Source of the DNA: Clavibacter sp. A6099 | Lineage (GTDB): Bacteria; Actinomycetota; Actinomycetes; Actinomycetales; Microbacteriaceae | Direction of reading: 5' to 3' | DNA: 64,000 nucleotides | Assembly: GCF_021919125.1 (NCBI RefSeq) | Contig: NZ_CP083439.1 | Span: 2,728,001 to 2,792,000, forward strand | In this document: one piece after another, positions 1 to 8,129 of the stretch | Numbering within the stretch: the stretch's first letter is position 1 | Layout of the letters: every line of letters begins with the position of its first letter | Program-made: the position numbers and the translations under genes | The notes under the pieces: generated by a model | Told to the model about the DNA's origin: nothing | Databases searched by the model: none | The model's input: only the letters and a program-made list of their open reading frames with translations

Positions 1-142
1 CCTCGATCTGGAGGCCGCCCTGGTTGACGTCGAGCTTCAGGTACAGCTTCTCCTCGCCGCGGATGATGCGCTTCTTCACCTCGATGATGGTCGCCGCCCC
101 GTGATGCGGGTACACGACGGTCTCGCCGACCTCGAAGAGCAT
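1..142 (-). CDS. carD: CarD family RNA polymerase-binding regulator, N-terminal part (runs off the window)
   Basis: Only the first 47 residues are present; the gene continues past base 1. The protein starts MLFEVGETVVYPHHG and continues through IIEVKKRI and EKLYLKLDV, the beginning of the RNA polymerase-interacting domain of CarD/TRCF-type proteins. CarD binds the polymerase beta subunit and stabilises open complexes, chiefly at rRNA promoters. The ATG at 142 is the only sensible start because the family begins at MxFxVGxxVVYPxHG. The divergent lipoprotein gene begins 163 bp away, so the promoter lies between them. Seen: start and domain opening. Inferred: essential global regulator. Confidence 0.9.
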   Translation of the reverse strand, partial: MLFEVGETVVYPHHGAATIIEVKKRIIRGEEKLYLKLDVNQGGLQIE

Positions 143-305
143 GGGTTCCCCGTTCTGTGGACTTCCCCTCAGGATACCAGCCGGGTCCCGCGCGCCCGCG
201 GGCCGCCGCCCGCCACCCGATCCCGTAGGCTGAGCGGGTCAGCTGATCCAGCGCGGACGCCTCCGGACGCCCCGGCGCCGGCCCGCGCGACAACCGGAGG
301 GTCCC

Positions 306-872
306 GTGAGAGCGCGTACCGCATCGTCCATCGTCCTCGCGGCCCTGATCGCGGTCGGCACGTCGTCGTGCACGTTCATCACGCCCCAGGCCACGCAGAT
401 CTCCTACTTCCCGAGCGACGGCTTCGACGCCACGGTCGGCGACATCGAGGTGCGCAACGCCATCCTCCTCTCCGAGGGCGGATCCGCGGCCGGCGCGAGC
501 CTCGTCGTCACGCTGGTCAACAACTCGGGCGACAGCCAGCGCGTCTCCTTCCAGCACGAGCTCACCGAGGGCAGCGCGGACCGCGAGACGCGCACCGTCA
601 CGGCGGCCCCCGGACTCACGAAGTTCGGCGCGGAGGACTCCCAGCGCATCACCTTCGACTCGGTCGACCCGACGCCGGGCTCGCTCACCAAGATCTACAT
701 CCAGTACGGCGACGCCGAGGGCGTCGAGATGGACGTGCCCGTGCTCAACGGCGACCAGGAGACGTACACGAACCTGGTCCCCGGCGAGACCGGATCCACC
801 CCGGACACGAAGGTCACCACGACGCCCGGCACCACGGACGGCGACGAGGGCCTCGGGGACAGCACGAACTAG
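306..872 (+). CDS. Secreted lipoprotein of unknown function
   Basis: This 188-residue protein starts at GTG, with a GGAGG ribosome site at about 296. The first 22 residues form a lipoprotein signal (basic start, hydrophobic AALIAVG, then TSSC as lipobox), so Cys22 should be lipidated and the protein held on the outer face of the membrane. The rest (VGDIEVRNAILL, SLVVTLVNNSG) reads as one beta-sandwich domain, followed by a Thr/Gly/Asp-rich tail of about 30 residues. Similar small lipoproteins occur in other actinobacteria without a defined role. It lies between carD and the senX3-regX3 pair but is read away from both and closed by a terminator, so it is probably monocistronic. I do not recognise a function. 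Confidence 0.75.
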   Translation: MRARTASSIVLAALIAVGTSSCTFITPQATQISYFPSDGFDATVGDIEVRNAILLSEGGSAAGASLVVTLVNNSGDSQRVSFQHELTEGSADRETRTVTAAPGLTKFGAEDSQRITFDSVDPTPGSLTKIYIQYGDAEGVEMDVPVLNGDQETYTNLVPGETGSTPDTKVTTTPGTTDGDEGLGDSTN

Positions 873-903
873 CCCGCCGGTCGCGCTCGCGGCCTCGCAC
901 GGC

Positions 904-934
904 GAAGGCCCCGCCCCTCAGGGACGGGGCCTTC
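904..934. terminator. Bidirectional hairpin terminator
   Basis: A perfect 10-bp stem (GAAGGCCCCG paired with CGGGGCCTTC) encloses an 11-nt loop. It lies between the convergent ends of the lipoprotein gene and regX3 and can serve both. Confidence 0.75.
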
Positions 935-960
935 GTCGTGCCGGCCGGTCGGTCGGCAGC

Positions 961-1641
961 CTAGGCCTCGAAGCGGTAGCCCAGCCCGCGGACGGTGACG
1001 AGGAGCACGGGGTCGGACGGCTCGCGCTCGATCTTGGAGCGGATCCGCTTGATGTGCACGTCGAGCGTCTTCGTGTCGCCGAAGTAGTCGGATCCCCACA
1101 CCCGGTCGATGAGCTGGCCGCGCGTGAGCACGCGCCCGGCGTTCCGCAGCAGGAGCTCGAGCAGCTCGAACTCCTTCAGCGGCATCGCGATCTCGCGGCC
1201 GTCGACCTCGACCGTGTGGCGCTCGACGTCCATGCGCACGGAGCCGACCTCGAGCACGTTCAGCGGCTCGTCGTCGACCTCGACGCGGCGGCGGAGCACC
1301 GCGCGGATCCGCGCCAGCAGCTCGCGCGTCGAGTACGGCTTCGTGACGTAGTCGTCGGCGCCGAGCTCGAGGCCCACCACGATGTCCACCTCGGAGTCCT
1401 TGGCGGTGAGCATGATGATCGGCACGGCCGAGCGCGTGCGGATCTCCCGGCACACCTCGGTGCCGGGGAGGCCGGGGAGCATGAGGTCGAGCAGGATCAG
1501 GTCGGCGCCGTCCTTGTCGAACGAGGCCACCGCGGCGGGACCGTCCTCGACGACGTCCACCTCGTATCCCTCGCGCTGGAGCAGGAAGGCGAGCGGCTCG
1601 CTGAGCGACGCCTCGTCCTCGACGAGCATGATGCGTGTCAC
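961..1641 (-). CDS. regX3: Phosphate-responsive response regulator, OmpR/PhoB family
   Basis: A 226-residue receiver plus winged-helix protein. The N-terminal receiver begins VTRIMLVEDEAS; the acceptor Asp is in ADLILLDLMLPGLPG (about residue 52) and the conserved Lys is in MLTAKDS. The C-terminal half is a PhoB-type DNA-binding domain ending VTVRGLGYRFEA. The GTG start overlaps the stop of senX3 by 4 nt (GTGA), so the two are translationally coupled. The order senX3-regX3 next to phoU and gpm matches the actinobacterial phosphate sensor locus. PHO-box-like repeats in front of ppk and pstS in this window are its likely targets. Family and motifs are seen; the target list is inferred. Confidence 0.93.
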   Translation of the reverse strand: MTRIMLVEDEASLSEPLAFLLQREGYEVDVVEDGPAAVASFDKDGADLILLDLMLPGLPGTEVCREIRTRSAVPIIMLTAKDSEVDIVVGLELGADDYVTKPYSTRELLARIRAVLRRRVEVDDEPLNVLEVGSVRMDVERHTVEVDGREIAMPLKEFELLELLLRNAGRVLTRGQLIDRVWGSDYFGDTKTLDVHIKRIRSKIEREPSDPVLLVTVRGLGYRFEA

Positions 1642-2801
1642 GTGGGTTCTCCGATGTCCGTACCGGCGAGCGCCGGAGTCTGCGATGCCTCGGGGAGGCG
1701 GATGGTGAAGGTCGAGCCGCGGCCGGGACGGGACCAGACCCGCACGTCGCCGCCATGATTCTGCACGACGTGCTTGACGATGCTGAGCCCGAGTCCCGTC
1801 CCGCCGGTGTCGCGGGCGCGAGCCTGGTCCACGCGGAAGAAGCGCTCGAAGATCCGGCCCTGCTCGTCCTCGGGGATCCCGATGCCCTGGTCGGTGACCA
1901 CGACCTCGACGGCGCCGTCGTCGACCATGACGCCGATGCCGACGCGCGACCCGTCCGGCGAGTAGTTGACCGCGTTGCTCAGCAGGTTGTGCACGGCCAC
2001 GACGAGCAGGGCCTCGTCGCCGTAGACGGTCGAGCGCGACCGCTTGCCCCGGGCGAGCTCGATGCCGCGGAGCTCCGCGCCGAGCCGCACCTGGTCGAGC
2101 GCGACGCTGATGACGTGGTCGACGTCGACGGGCTCCGCCTTCTCCAGCGCGTTGGCCGCCTCGAGCCGCGAGAGCTCGATGATCTCCTGCGTGATGCGCG
2201 CGAGCCGGGCCGACTCCGTGGTCAGCCGGGCGGCGAACCGCCGCACCTGCACGGCGTCGTCGGCGCACGAGTCGAGCGCCTCGGCGAGGAGCCCGACCGC
2301 GCCGATGGGCGTCTTGAGCTCGTGGCTGATGTTCGCCACGAAGTCGCGCCGCACCTGGTCGAGGCGGTGCGACTCGGTGCGGTCCTGCGCGAGGAGGAGC
2401 ACGTAGCGGGTGCCGAGGCGGGCGACGCGGACGTGCATCTGGAACTCGGCCGCGCCGAAGGGGCCGCGCGCGAGCGACACCTCCTCGGCGAGGGGCTCGC
2501 CGGACCGGCGCACGCGGTCGACCATGGAGACGAGCTCGGGGTGGACGAGCGCCTGGTGGAAGACGAGGCCGGAGGAGATGGCGCCGGGCGACGCCTTCAT
2601 CACGTTGTTGGAGGGGTCGAGCACGATGCCCGCCGACTCGAGCGCCTCGAGCACCTGGTCCACGCCGTCGGGGACGACCGGGTTCGTGATCTCGACGGCG
2701 CGGTCGCCGCGGTCCGCCGCGTGGTTCAGCAGCCACACGAATCCCGCGCCGACCGCCAATCCGATGAGGAGGCAGACGAGCACCAACGCACCGGTGTCCA
2801 T
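1638..2801 (-). CDS. senX3: Phosphate-sensing histidine kinase
   Basis: A 387-residue membrane kinase. Residues 1-28 hold one strong transmembrane helix (VLVCLLIGLAVGAGFVWLL), followed by a PAS-like sensor region (about 45-150), the phospho-acceptor box FVANISHELKTP (about 160) and a HATPase domain with DQGIGIP and GTGLGLSIV. This one-helix SenX3 layout suits a sensor that receives information from the Pst transporter and PhoU, not from its own periplasmic domain. The ATG at 2801 has no ribosome site but has TAGTGT 6 nt upstream, suggesting a leaderless mRNA. It is the first gene of the senX3-regX3 operon and is divergent from phoU. Confidence 0.93.
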   Translation of the reverse strand: MDTGALVLVCLLIGLAVGAGFVWLLNHAADRGDRAVEITNPVVPDGVDQVLEALESAGIVLDPSNNVMKASPGAISSGLVFHQALVHPELVSMVDRVRRSGEPLAEEVSLARGPFGAAEFQMHVRVARLGTRYVLLLAQDRTESHRLDQVRRDFVANISHELKTPIGAVGLLAEALDSCADDAVQVRRFAARLTTESARLARITQEIIELSRLEAANALEKAEPVDVDHVISVALDQVRLGAELRGIELARGKRSRSTVYGDEALLVVAVHNLLSNAVNYSPDGSRVGIGVMVDDGAVEVVVTDQGIGIPEDEQGRIFERFFRVDQARARDTGGTGLGLSIVKHVVQNHGGDVRVWSRPGRGSTFTIRLPEASQTPALAGTDIGEPT

Positions 2802-2807
2802 GCGCCC

Positions 2808-2813
2808 ACACTA
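2808..2813 (-). promoter_or_regulatory. Probable -10 hexamer of senX3 (leaderless start)
   Basis: TAGTGT on the minus strand lies 6 nt upstream of the senX3 ATG. No Shine-Dalgarno sequence is present, so transcription probably starts at or next to the start codon. Confidence 0.4.
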
Positions 2814-3005
2814 GGAGACGGCATCGGGGCGTCTCGGCCGTCCGGCCCCGCCACGGGGGCCACGAGGCCGCGAATTCAGCTCGCCGGCACCGTGCGTTAA
2901 CCTCGCATGACCAGAGTCGGAGGATGTGGGCCCGTCACCCGGGGTCCGCCGTGCCCGAGAACCACCCCGCCCCTCGCAGCGGGGCGGCCTGAAAGGACGT
3001 CCCCC

Positions 3006-3659
3006 ATGCGCGAAGTGTTCCAGCAGGAGCTCCACGAGGTCCAGGAGCGTCTCATCGAGATCTCCGCGCTCGTCGCCATCTCCATCGAGAACGCGACCCG
3101 CGCGTTCAACGAGTCGAACGTCAGCCTCGCCGAGACGGTCATCGAGCAGGACCGCCGGATCGACGAGCTCGCCACGAGCCTCGACGAGCTCGCGATCAAC
3201 ATCCTCGCCCGCCAGCAGCCGGTGGCCCGCGACCTGCGCATCGTCGTGAGCGCGCTCCGCATCAGCGCGTCGCTCGAGCGCATGGGCGACCTCGCCGAGC
3301 ACATCGCGCAGCTGTCGCGCTACCGCTTCCCGGACAAGGTGGTCCCGAAGTCCCTCCGCCCGACGTTCCTCGAGCTCGGCCAGCTCGACGTCGCGATCGC
3401 CCGCAAGCTGACGGACCTCCTCACCACCGAGGACCCGAAGCTCGCCGAGGAGATCCGCAACGACGACGACCGCATCGACGAGCTGCACCTCAGCGTCTTC
3501 GACAAGGTGCTCGGCGAGACCTGGAAGGGCGCGGCCGTCGACACGGTCGACTCCACGCTCGCCAGCCGCTACCACGAGCGCTTCGCCGACCACGCGGTGT
3601 CCATCGCGAAGACCGTGCAGTACCTCGCGACCGGCGACTGGGTGCAGGCCGACGCCTGA
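3006..3659 (+). CDS. phoU: Phosphate uptake regulator PhoU
   Basis: A 217-residue, almost fully helical protein with the two PhoU repeats. Each repeat carries the metal-binding type motif: ARDLRIVVSALRISASLERMGD (about 71-92) and YHERFADHAVSI (about 190-202). PhoU links the PstSCAB transporter to the SenX3-type kinase and keeps the pathway off when phosphate is plentiful. The ATG at 3006 was chosen because it begins the conserved MREVFQQEL and follows GAAAGGA by 7 nt; the open frame extends further up without support. phoU is read divergently from senX3-regX3, and the four pst genes lie 12 kb downstream instead of beside it. Confidence 0.95.
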   Translation: MREVFQQELHEVQERLIEISALVAISIENATRAFNESNVSLAETVIEQDRRIDELATSLDELAINILARQQPVARDLRIVVSALRISASLERMGDLAEHIAQLSRYRFPDKVVPKSLRPTFLELGQLDVAIARKLTDLLTTEDPKLAEEIRNDDDRIDELHLSVFDKVLGETWKGAAVDTVDSTLASRYHERFADHAVSIAKTVQYLATGDWVQADA

Positions 3660-3711
3660 TCCCGCGTCCGCCGGCCGTGCGCAGGCCCGCAGCGCCGCGC
3701 CGCGGTGAGAT

Positions 3712-3750
3712 GACGAGAGCCCGACCGGATGATCCGGTCGGGCTCTCGTC
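3712..3750. terminator. Bidirectional terminator between phoU and gpmA
   Basis: A perfect inverted repeat, GACGAGAGCCCGACCGGA and its complement, with a 3-nt loop. It closes both convergent genes. Confidence 0.88.
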
Positions 3751-3765
3751 GTGCGTGCAGGCGGT

Positions 3766-4521
3766 CTACTTCCTGGAGCCCTGCGCGGCCACGGCCGCGG
3801 CGCCTGCGGCGGCCGCCTCCGGGTCGAGGTACTCGCCGCCGGGGACGATCGGGCGGTAGTCCTCGTCGAGGCGGTACACGAGCGGGATGCCGGTGGGGAT
3901 GTTGAGCTCGGCGATGTCCGCGTCCGAGATGCCGTCGAGGTGCTTCACGAGCGCGCGCAGCGAGTTGCCGTGCGCCGTGACGAGCACCGTGCGACCGGAG
4001 GCGAGGTCGGGCTGGATGTCGGACTCCCAGTAGGGCAGCATCCGCTCGATGACGTCCTTGAGGCACTCCGTGCGCGGCAGCGCGTCGCCGAGGTCGGCGT
4101 AGCGCGGGTCGGCCGACTGCGAGTACTCGTCGTCGTCGGCGATGGGGGGCGGCGGCACGTCGAACGAGCGGCGCCAGGTGGCGAACTGCTCGGGGCCGTA
4201 CTCGGCGAGGGTCTGCGCCTTGTCCTTGCCCTGCAGCGCGCCGTAGTGGCGCTCGTTGAGGCGCCACGTGCGCTGGACGGGGATCCAGGAGCGGCCGGCG
4301 CGCTTGAGCGCGATGTTGGCGGTGTCGATGGCGCGGATGAGCACGGAGGTGTGCAGCACGTCGGGGAGGATGCCGGACTCGGCGAGGAGCTCGCCGGCGC
4401 GCTGGCCCTCCGCGACGCCCTGCTCGCTCAGCTCGACGTCCACCCATCCGGTGAACAGGTTCTTCTGGTTCCAGTCGCTGTTGCCGTGACGCAGCAGCAC
4501 GAGGGTGCGGGGTTCAGCCAT
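3766..4521 (-). CDS. gpmA: 2,3-bisphosphoglycerate-dependent phosphoglycerate mutase
   Basis: This 251-residue cytosolic enzyme of glycolysis interconverts 3- and 2-phosphoglycerate. It has the phosphohistidine motif [10 protein letters not shown] (His about residue 11), the [14 protein letters not shown] substrate loop and the second histidine in [11 protein letters not shown]. Length fits the cofactor-dependent family (about 230-250). The ATG at 4521 begins the conserved [19 protein letters not shown] lies 6 nt upstream with no ribosome site, which suggests a leaderless mRNA. The next gene begins only 35 bp away on the other strand, so the two promoters must overlap. The phoU-gpm neighbourhood is conserved in actinobacteria. 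Confidence 0.95.
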   Translation of the reverse strand: MAEPRTLVLLRHGNSDWNQKNLFTGWVDVELSEQGVAEGQRAGELLAESGILPDVLHTSVLIRAIDTANIALKRAGRSWIPVQRTWRLNERHYGALQGKDKAQTLAEYGPEQFATWRRSFDVPPPPIADDDEYSQSADPRYADLGDALPRTECLKDVIERMLPYWESDIQPDLASGRTVLVTAHGNSLRALVKHLDGISDADIAELNIPTGIPLVYRLDEDYRPIVPGGEYLDPEAAAAGAAAVAAQGSRK

Positions 4522-4527
4522 GCCCCA

Positions 4528-4533
4528 AGCCTA
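4528..4533 (-). promoter_or_regulatory. Probable -10 hexamer of gpmA (leaderless start)
   Basis: TAGGCT on the minus strand is separated from the gpmA ATG by 6 nt, and no ribosome binding site is visible. Confidence 0.4.
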
Positions 4534-4556
4534 TCGAGCGATGGGAGACTGGACCC

Positions 4557-5396
4557 ATGCCGGGCGCCGCCTCCCCCGTCGGCTCCGTGACGCGCGGGAC
4601 GACCAACACGAACCGCCTCCGGCGCGTCGACAGGTGGATCGCGACCCTCGGCTCCCTGCGCACCGCTCCCGCGCCGCTCGTCGTGGACCTCGGCTACGGC
4701 GCGAGCGGGATCACGGCGCTCGAGATGCACCGGCGGCTGCGCGCGACGCGGCCGGACGTGCGCGTCGTGGGCATCGAGATCGAGCCGGGACGCGTCGCGC
4801 GCGCCCGCGAGCAGCTCGCGACGTGGCCCGACGCGGAGGCCCGCGAGCGGATCTCCTTCGTCCGCGGCGGGTTCGAGGTGCCGCTGCCGGGCGGTGAGCG
4901 CGCCACGGTGATCCGCGCCTTCAACGTGCTGCGGCAGTACGACGAGGCGGAGGTGCCGGCCGCGTGGGCGCGCATGGCGGCGCGGCTGGCGCCCGGCGGA
5001 TCCGTGGTGGAGGGCACCTGCGACGAGATCGGCAGGGTCGCGAGCTGGATCGACGTGCGCGAGGACGGGCCGCGGAGCCTCACGATCTCCTTGCGCCTGG
5101 CGGGGCTGGAGCTGCCGTCGATCGTGGCGGAGCGGCTGCCGAAGGCGCTCATCCACCGCAACGTCCCCGGCGAGCGCGTGCACGAGGTCCTCGCCCTGCT
5201 CGACCGCAGCTGGATCCTCAGCGCCCCGCTCGGCGTGTACGGCCCCCGGCAGCAGTGGCTGGGCGCGGTGCGGCGGATGCGCGACGCGGGCGTGCCGGTC
5301 GAGGGCGGTCACGCGCGCTGGCGTCTCGGGGAGCTGACGGTGCCGTGGTCCGCGGTGGCGCCGGGTGCGGACGCAGGAGCCGCACGCGGCGCGTAG
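4557..5396 (+). CDS. Class I SAM-dependent methyltransferase of unknown substrate
   Basis: A 279-residue protein with a Rossmann-type SAM-binding core: motif I is VVDLGYGASGITALE (about 42-56), the acidic end of strand 2 is VVGIEIEP (about 72-79), and a later LAPGGSVVEGT resembles the post-motif strand. FNVLRQYDEAEV resembles the motif IV region. Nothing identifies the acceptor; small molecule, RNA and protein are all possible. It shares a 35-bp divergent promoter region with gpmA. The ATG at 4557 follows a weak GGGA. Catalytic class is well supported; the specific role is unknown. Confidence 0.75.
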   Translation: MPGAASPVGSVTRGTTNTNRLRRVDRWIATLGSLRTAPAPLVVDLGYGASGITALEMHRRLRATRPDVRVVGIEIEPGRVARAREQLATWPDAEARERISFVRGGFEVPLPGGERATVIRAFNVLRQYDEAEVPAAWARMAARLAPGGSVVEGTCDEIGRVASWIDVREDGPRSLTISLRLAGLELPSIVAERLPKALIHRNVPGERVHEVLALLDRSWILSAPLGVYGPRQQWLGAVRRMRDAGVPVEGGHARWRLGELTVPWSAVAPGADAGAARGA

Positions 5397-5433
5397 CCGG
5401 TGTCGCCGACGGGGCACCGTGCGCGGGCTCGCG

Positions 5434-6789
5434 CTACCCGGCGCGGAGCACGGCGGCGGTGTCGAAGGCGACGCGCCCGCCCGCGCCGGTCATGTGCGCC
5501 CGGGCGTCCATGACGGTCATGCCGGGCATCTCCGGCATGCGCGCCATGCCCGTCATCCCGGCCGTCTCCGTCATCCCGGCCATGGGCGCCGCGGTCATGC
5601 TGTCCATCACCGTTCCCGACGGCGTCGAGTCCGTCTCCCGCGTGGGCTTCACGGTCTGCCCGTCGGATCCGCACGGCACGGTCACGTCGACCGTCGCGAC
5701 GTGCGCGTCCTCGTCGATCGCGACGACGCTCACCGACATGCCGTGCTGCAGCGGCACGACGTCGCCGGCGGCGAGCCGCTGGTGCGTGCTGGATCCGTCA
5801 TCGGGACGCACGAGGGTGGACGCCGCCTCTGGGTGCAGCGGGTCCGTGCGCGAGACCTGCACGCCGGACACGGGAACGTCGTAGTCCCTCGACGGCGACG
5901 GGTAGACCGACATGTACTCATCGCCGTCCACCGCGTCGCGATACTGAAGGAAGTACTGCACGGAGGGGTCGACCGGATCGGCCCACGAGGCGATCCGCTG
6001 GGCGCCGAAGCCCGCCGACATGGTCTGCAGGTCGATCCGGCGCGCGCCCCCGCACGTGGGGACGACGCGGTCCGAGATGAGCCCGAGGCGGTCGAGGGTC
6101 CCCGCGCTGAACGGCACCAGCGTGCGCGGCGTGACGCCCATCAGGTCGCTGTCGTCGCCGTACTCGTCGCGGTGGCAGTCGGCGGGCACCCCCTGGGACG
6201 CATCGAGGTCCCAGGTGGGGCACTGGACGCTCGACGCGTGGTAGAGCGACATGTTGTGGCCGAGCTCGTGCGCGAACGTGGCCGGGTCGTTCCTGCTCAT
6301 GAAGACGATGCCGCCCTCGTTCACGTCCGCGCCCTCCGACGCGTTGGAGTTGGGGAGGCATCCGTTCGCGCTGGGAGTGACGGCCATGAGGTGCGCGTCC
6401 GCGGCGGGGGCGAAGCCCGACTCCCGGAGGGCGAAGCCGTTGACCGAGTCGAAGTCGTCGCAGCGGACGCTGGGGTCGTCGGGGGTGATCCAGTCGGTGA
6501 TCGACGCCACGTGGACGCGGATGGCCCCGTCCGTCTCGTGCGCGTAGTACGCGTCGACCTGGGACATGGAGGTGATCACGTCGTCGCGCGAGAAGTCGGG
6601 CGTGATGCCCTGCGGCGCCACCATCACGATGGTCACCTCCTCCGTCGCCGCCGTGAACCGCGGCGCGGCCGGCTCGACCGCGTAGGCCGCGTCGGCGTGC
6701 GCGGCGGCAGGTGGCTGCGCCGGCGATGCCATGACCACGAGGGCGACGGCGGCCGCGGCGGAGATGAGCATCGATCGGGGCCTGCGCAT
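5434..6789 (-). CDS. Secreted metzincin-like metalloprotease with methionine-rich C-terminal tail
   Basis: The protein is 451 residues from the ATG at 6789, chosen because AGGAC lies 6 nt upstream and a signal peptide (MRRPRS then a hydrophobic stretch ending near AHA) follows at once; the frame is open 24 codons further. The zinc site is HELGHNMSLYH (His174, Glu175, His178, His184), like the metzincin HExxHxxGxxH with Ser for Gly, and DSDLMGV may be the Met-turn. Several Cys pairs suggest disulfides outside the cell. The last about 70 residues are unusual: about a dozen methionines in about 40 residues (MAGM, GMTGM, PEMPGM repeats). Role inferred: extracellular protein degradation. The tail has no obvious enzymatic purpose. 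Confidence 0.82.
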   Translation of the reverse strand: MRRPRSMLISAAAAVALVVMASPAQPPAAAHADAAYAVEPAAPRFTAATEEVTIVMVAPQGITPDFSRDDVITSMSQVDAYYAHETDGAIRVHVASITDWITPDDPSVRCDDFDSVNGFALRESGFAPAADAHLMAVTPSANGCLPNSNASEGADVNEGGIVFMSRNDPATFAHELGHNMSLYHASSVQCPTWDLDASQGVPADCHRDEYGDDSDLMGVTPRTLVPFSAGTLDRLGLISDRVVPTCGGARRIDLQTMSAGFGAQRIASWADPVDPSVQYFLQYRDAVDGDEYMSVYPSPSRDYDVPVSGVQVSRTDPLHPEAASTLVRPDDGSSTHQRLAAGDVVPLQHGMSVSVVAIDEDAHVATVDVTVPCGSDGQTVKPTRETDSTPSGTVMDSMTAAPMAGMTETAGMTGMARMPEMPGMTVMDARAHMTGAGGRVAFDTAAVLRAG

Positions 6790-7007
6790 GCGGTGTCCTG
6801 TCGTTCGGGCACGCCGGTCGGCTGTGCGAGGAGGAGGTCGGGTGCGGAGGACGCAGGACATGGCCCTGTCGAGTGCCCCGTCGACCGCGGGTGGACCGCG
6901 CGGCTCCCGGCACAGTAACCCTCGCCAGACGATCGTCGGGGTAATGCTCTACAGCTGGCGGAGGCGCCGTCGCGGGTGGGCGGACGGCCCGGTCGCCAGC
7001 CGGGCGT

Positions 7008-8129
7008 TCAGACCTCGGGCAGCGCCGCCCGTGCGGTCTCCGCGTCGACGCCCGCCGCCACCTGCAGGTCCACGAGGAGCGGCCGCAGCAGCATCACGAG
7101 CATGACCTCGCCGACGGGGGCGCCGGGGATGAGCTCGCGCGGATCCAGCCGCACGGCGACGAGCACGAGGTTCTGCTGCGCGAGGGGCGCCGCCGACGGA
7201 TCCGACAGGCTCTGGCCGAGGAGGTTCACGCCGTTCGAGACGGTCGCCAGCAGCTCCGCGAGCACCGGGCGGCGCACCCCGTCGACCACGAGGAAGTCGA
7301 TGCGGCGGGAGATGACGCGCAGGTTCCGCACGGCCAGGTCCATGCCGTCGAGCACGCGCCGCTGGGCGCGCAGCTCCGGCAGGTGGCGGCGGAGGAACGG
7401 GGAGATCCGCGCGATCGACAGCGCCGAGTCGGCCGCCGCGCTCCACGCGTCGATGAGCGGCTGGGTGCGGCGGAGGCGGTCGAGCGCACGGTCGGCGGCG
7501 GTCGCGTCGCCGAGCCGCAGCGCGGAGACGAGCGACGTGAGCGCGTAGGAGCACTCGGAGAAGACGCGGCGGGCCTCGCGCACGGCCTGGCGCCTCGGAT
7601 CCCGCGGGATGAGCGCGGTCGCGAGGAGCGCCACCGCGCCGCCCACGAGCCCGTCGACGCTGCGGACGAACACCCCGCCCGGCGGGGCGGGCAGGAGCGC
7701 GACGAGCACGGCCTGCACGCCGGCGGCGACCGCGAAGGCGGCGTTCGACGACAGCAGCCGCGCCACCAGCAGCGTCGCCAGGATGATGACGAACAGCTGC
7801 CACGCTCCGCGGCCGATGCCGAGAAGCAGCACCTCGCTCAGCGTGATCCCGACGGTCATGCCGATGGCCGTCTCGAGCACCCGGACCGGCCGCGCGTCGC
7901 GGACGAAGCCGAGGCTCGTGATCGTGACGGTCGTCGCCAGCAGCGGGGTGTCGTGCCCGAGCACGTGGTGCGCGAAAGCCCAGCCGCCGGTGGCCGCGAC
8001 GGCGATCTGCAGGGCGGCGGGCGCGGATCCCCAGAGGCGCAGGAGCGCGGCGCGCGGATCCGCCCGGTGCCTCAGGGTGCGGGCGGCACGGGCCGACCGC
8101 TCCCGCGCGCGCTCAGCGGCGGACCGCAC
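7008..8129 (-). CDS. FUSC-family membrane protein (aromatic acid exporter-like)
   Basis: A 373-residue integral membrane protein. About six hydrophobic helices occupy residues 35-170 (LQIAVAATGGWAFAHHVL, ITLSEVLLLGIG, LFVIILATLLVA, GLVGGAVALLATALIP), followed by a long helical cytoplasmic half. FVRDARPVRVLETAIGMTVG is typical of FUSC/YccS/AaeB proteins, which are thought to export aromatic acids or similar solutes. The GTG at 8129 overlaps the end of ygfZ by 17 nt, so it is probably the last gene of the three- or four-gene run starting at 9984. Substrate unknown. Confidence 0.75.
   Translation of the reverse strand: MRSAAERARERSARAARTLRHRADPRAALLRLWGSAPAALQIAVAATGGWAFAHHVLGHDTPLLATTVTITSLGFVRDARPVRVLETAIGMTVGITLSEVLLLGIGRGAWQLFVIILATLLVARLLSSNAAFAVAAGVQAVLVALLPAPPGGVFVRSVDGLVGGAVALLATALIPRDPRRQAVREARRVFSECSYALTSLVSALRLGDATAADRALDRLRRTQPLIDAWSAAADSALSIARISPFLRRHLPELRAQRRVLDGMDLAVRNLRVISRRIDFLVVDGVRRPVLAELLATVSNGVNLLGQSLSDPSAAPLAQQNLVLVAVRLDPRELIPGAPVGEVMLVMLLRPLLVDLQVAAGVDAETARAALPEV

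Noticed and set aside
961-2811. One 616-residue kinase-regulator fusion on the minus strand
   Set aside because: The first half is Arg-rich out-of-frame sequence over senX3; the true genes are separate and overlap by 4 nt.
2870-2920. PHO box between senX3 and phoU (GTTAACC followed by a CATGACC-like unit)
   Set aside because: Only one unit resembles GTTCACC, and the second has four of seven matches at the wrong period (10 nt).
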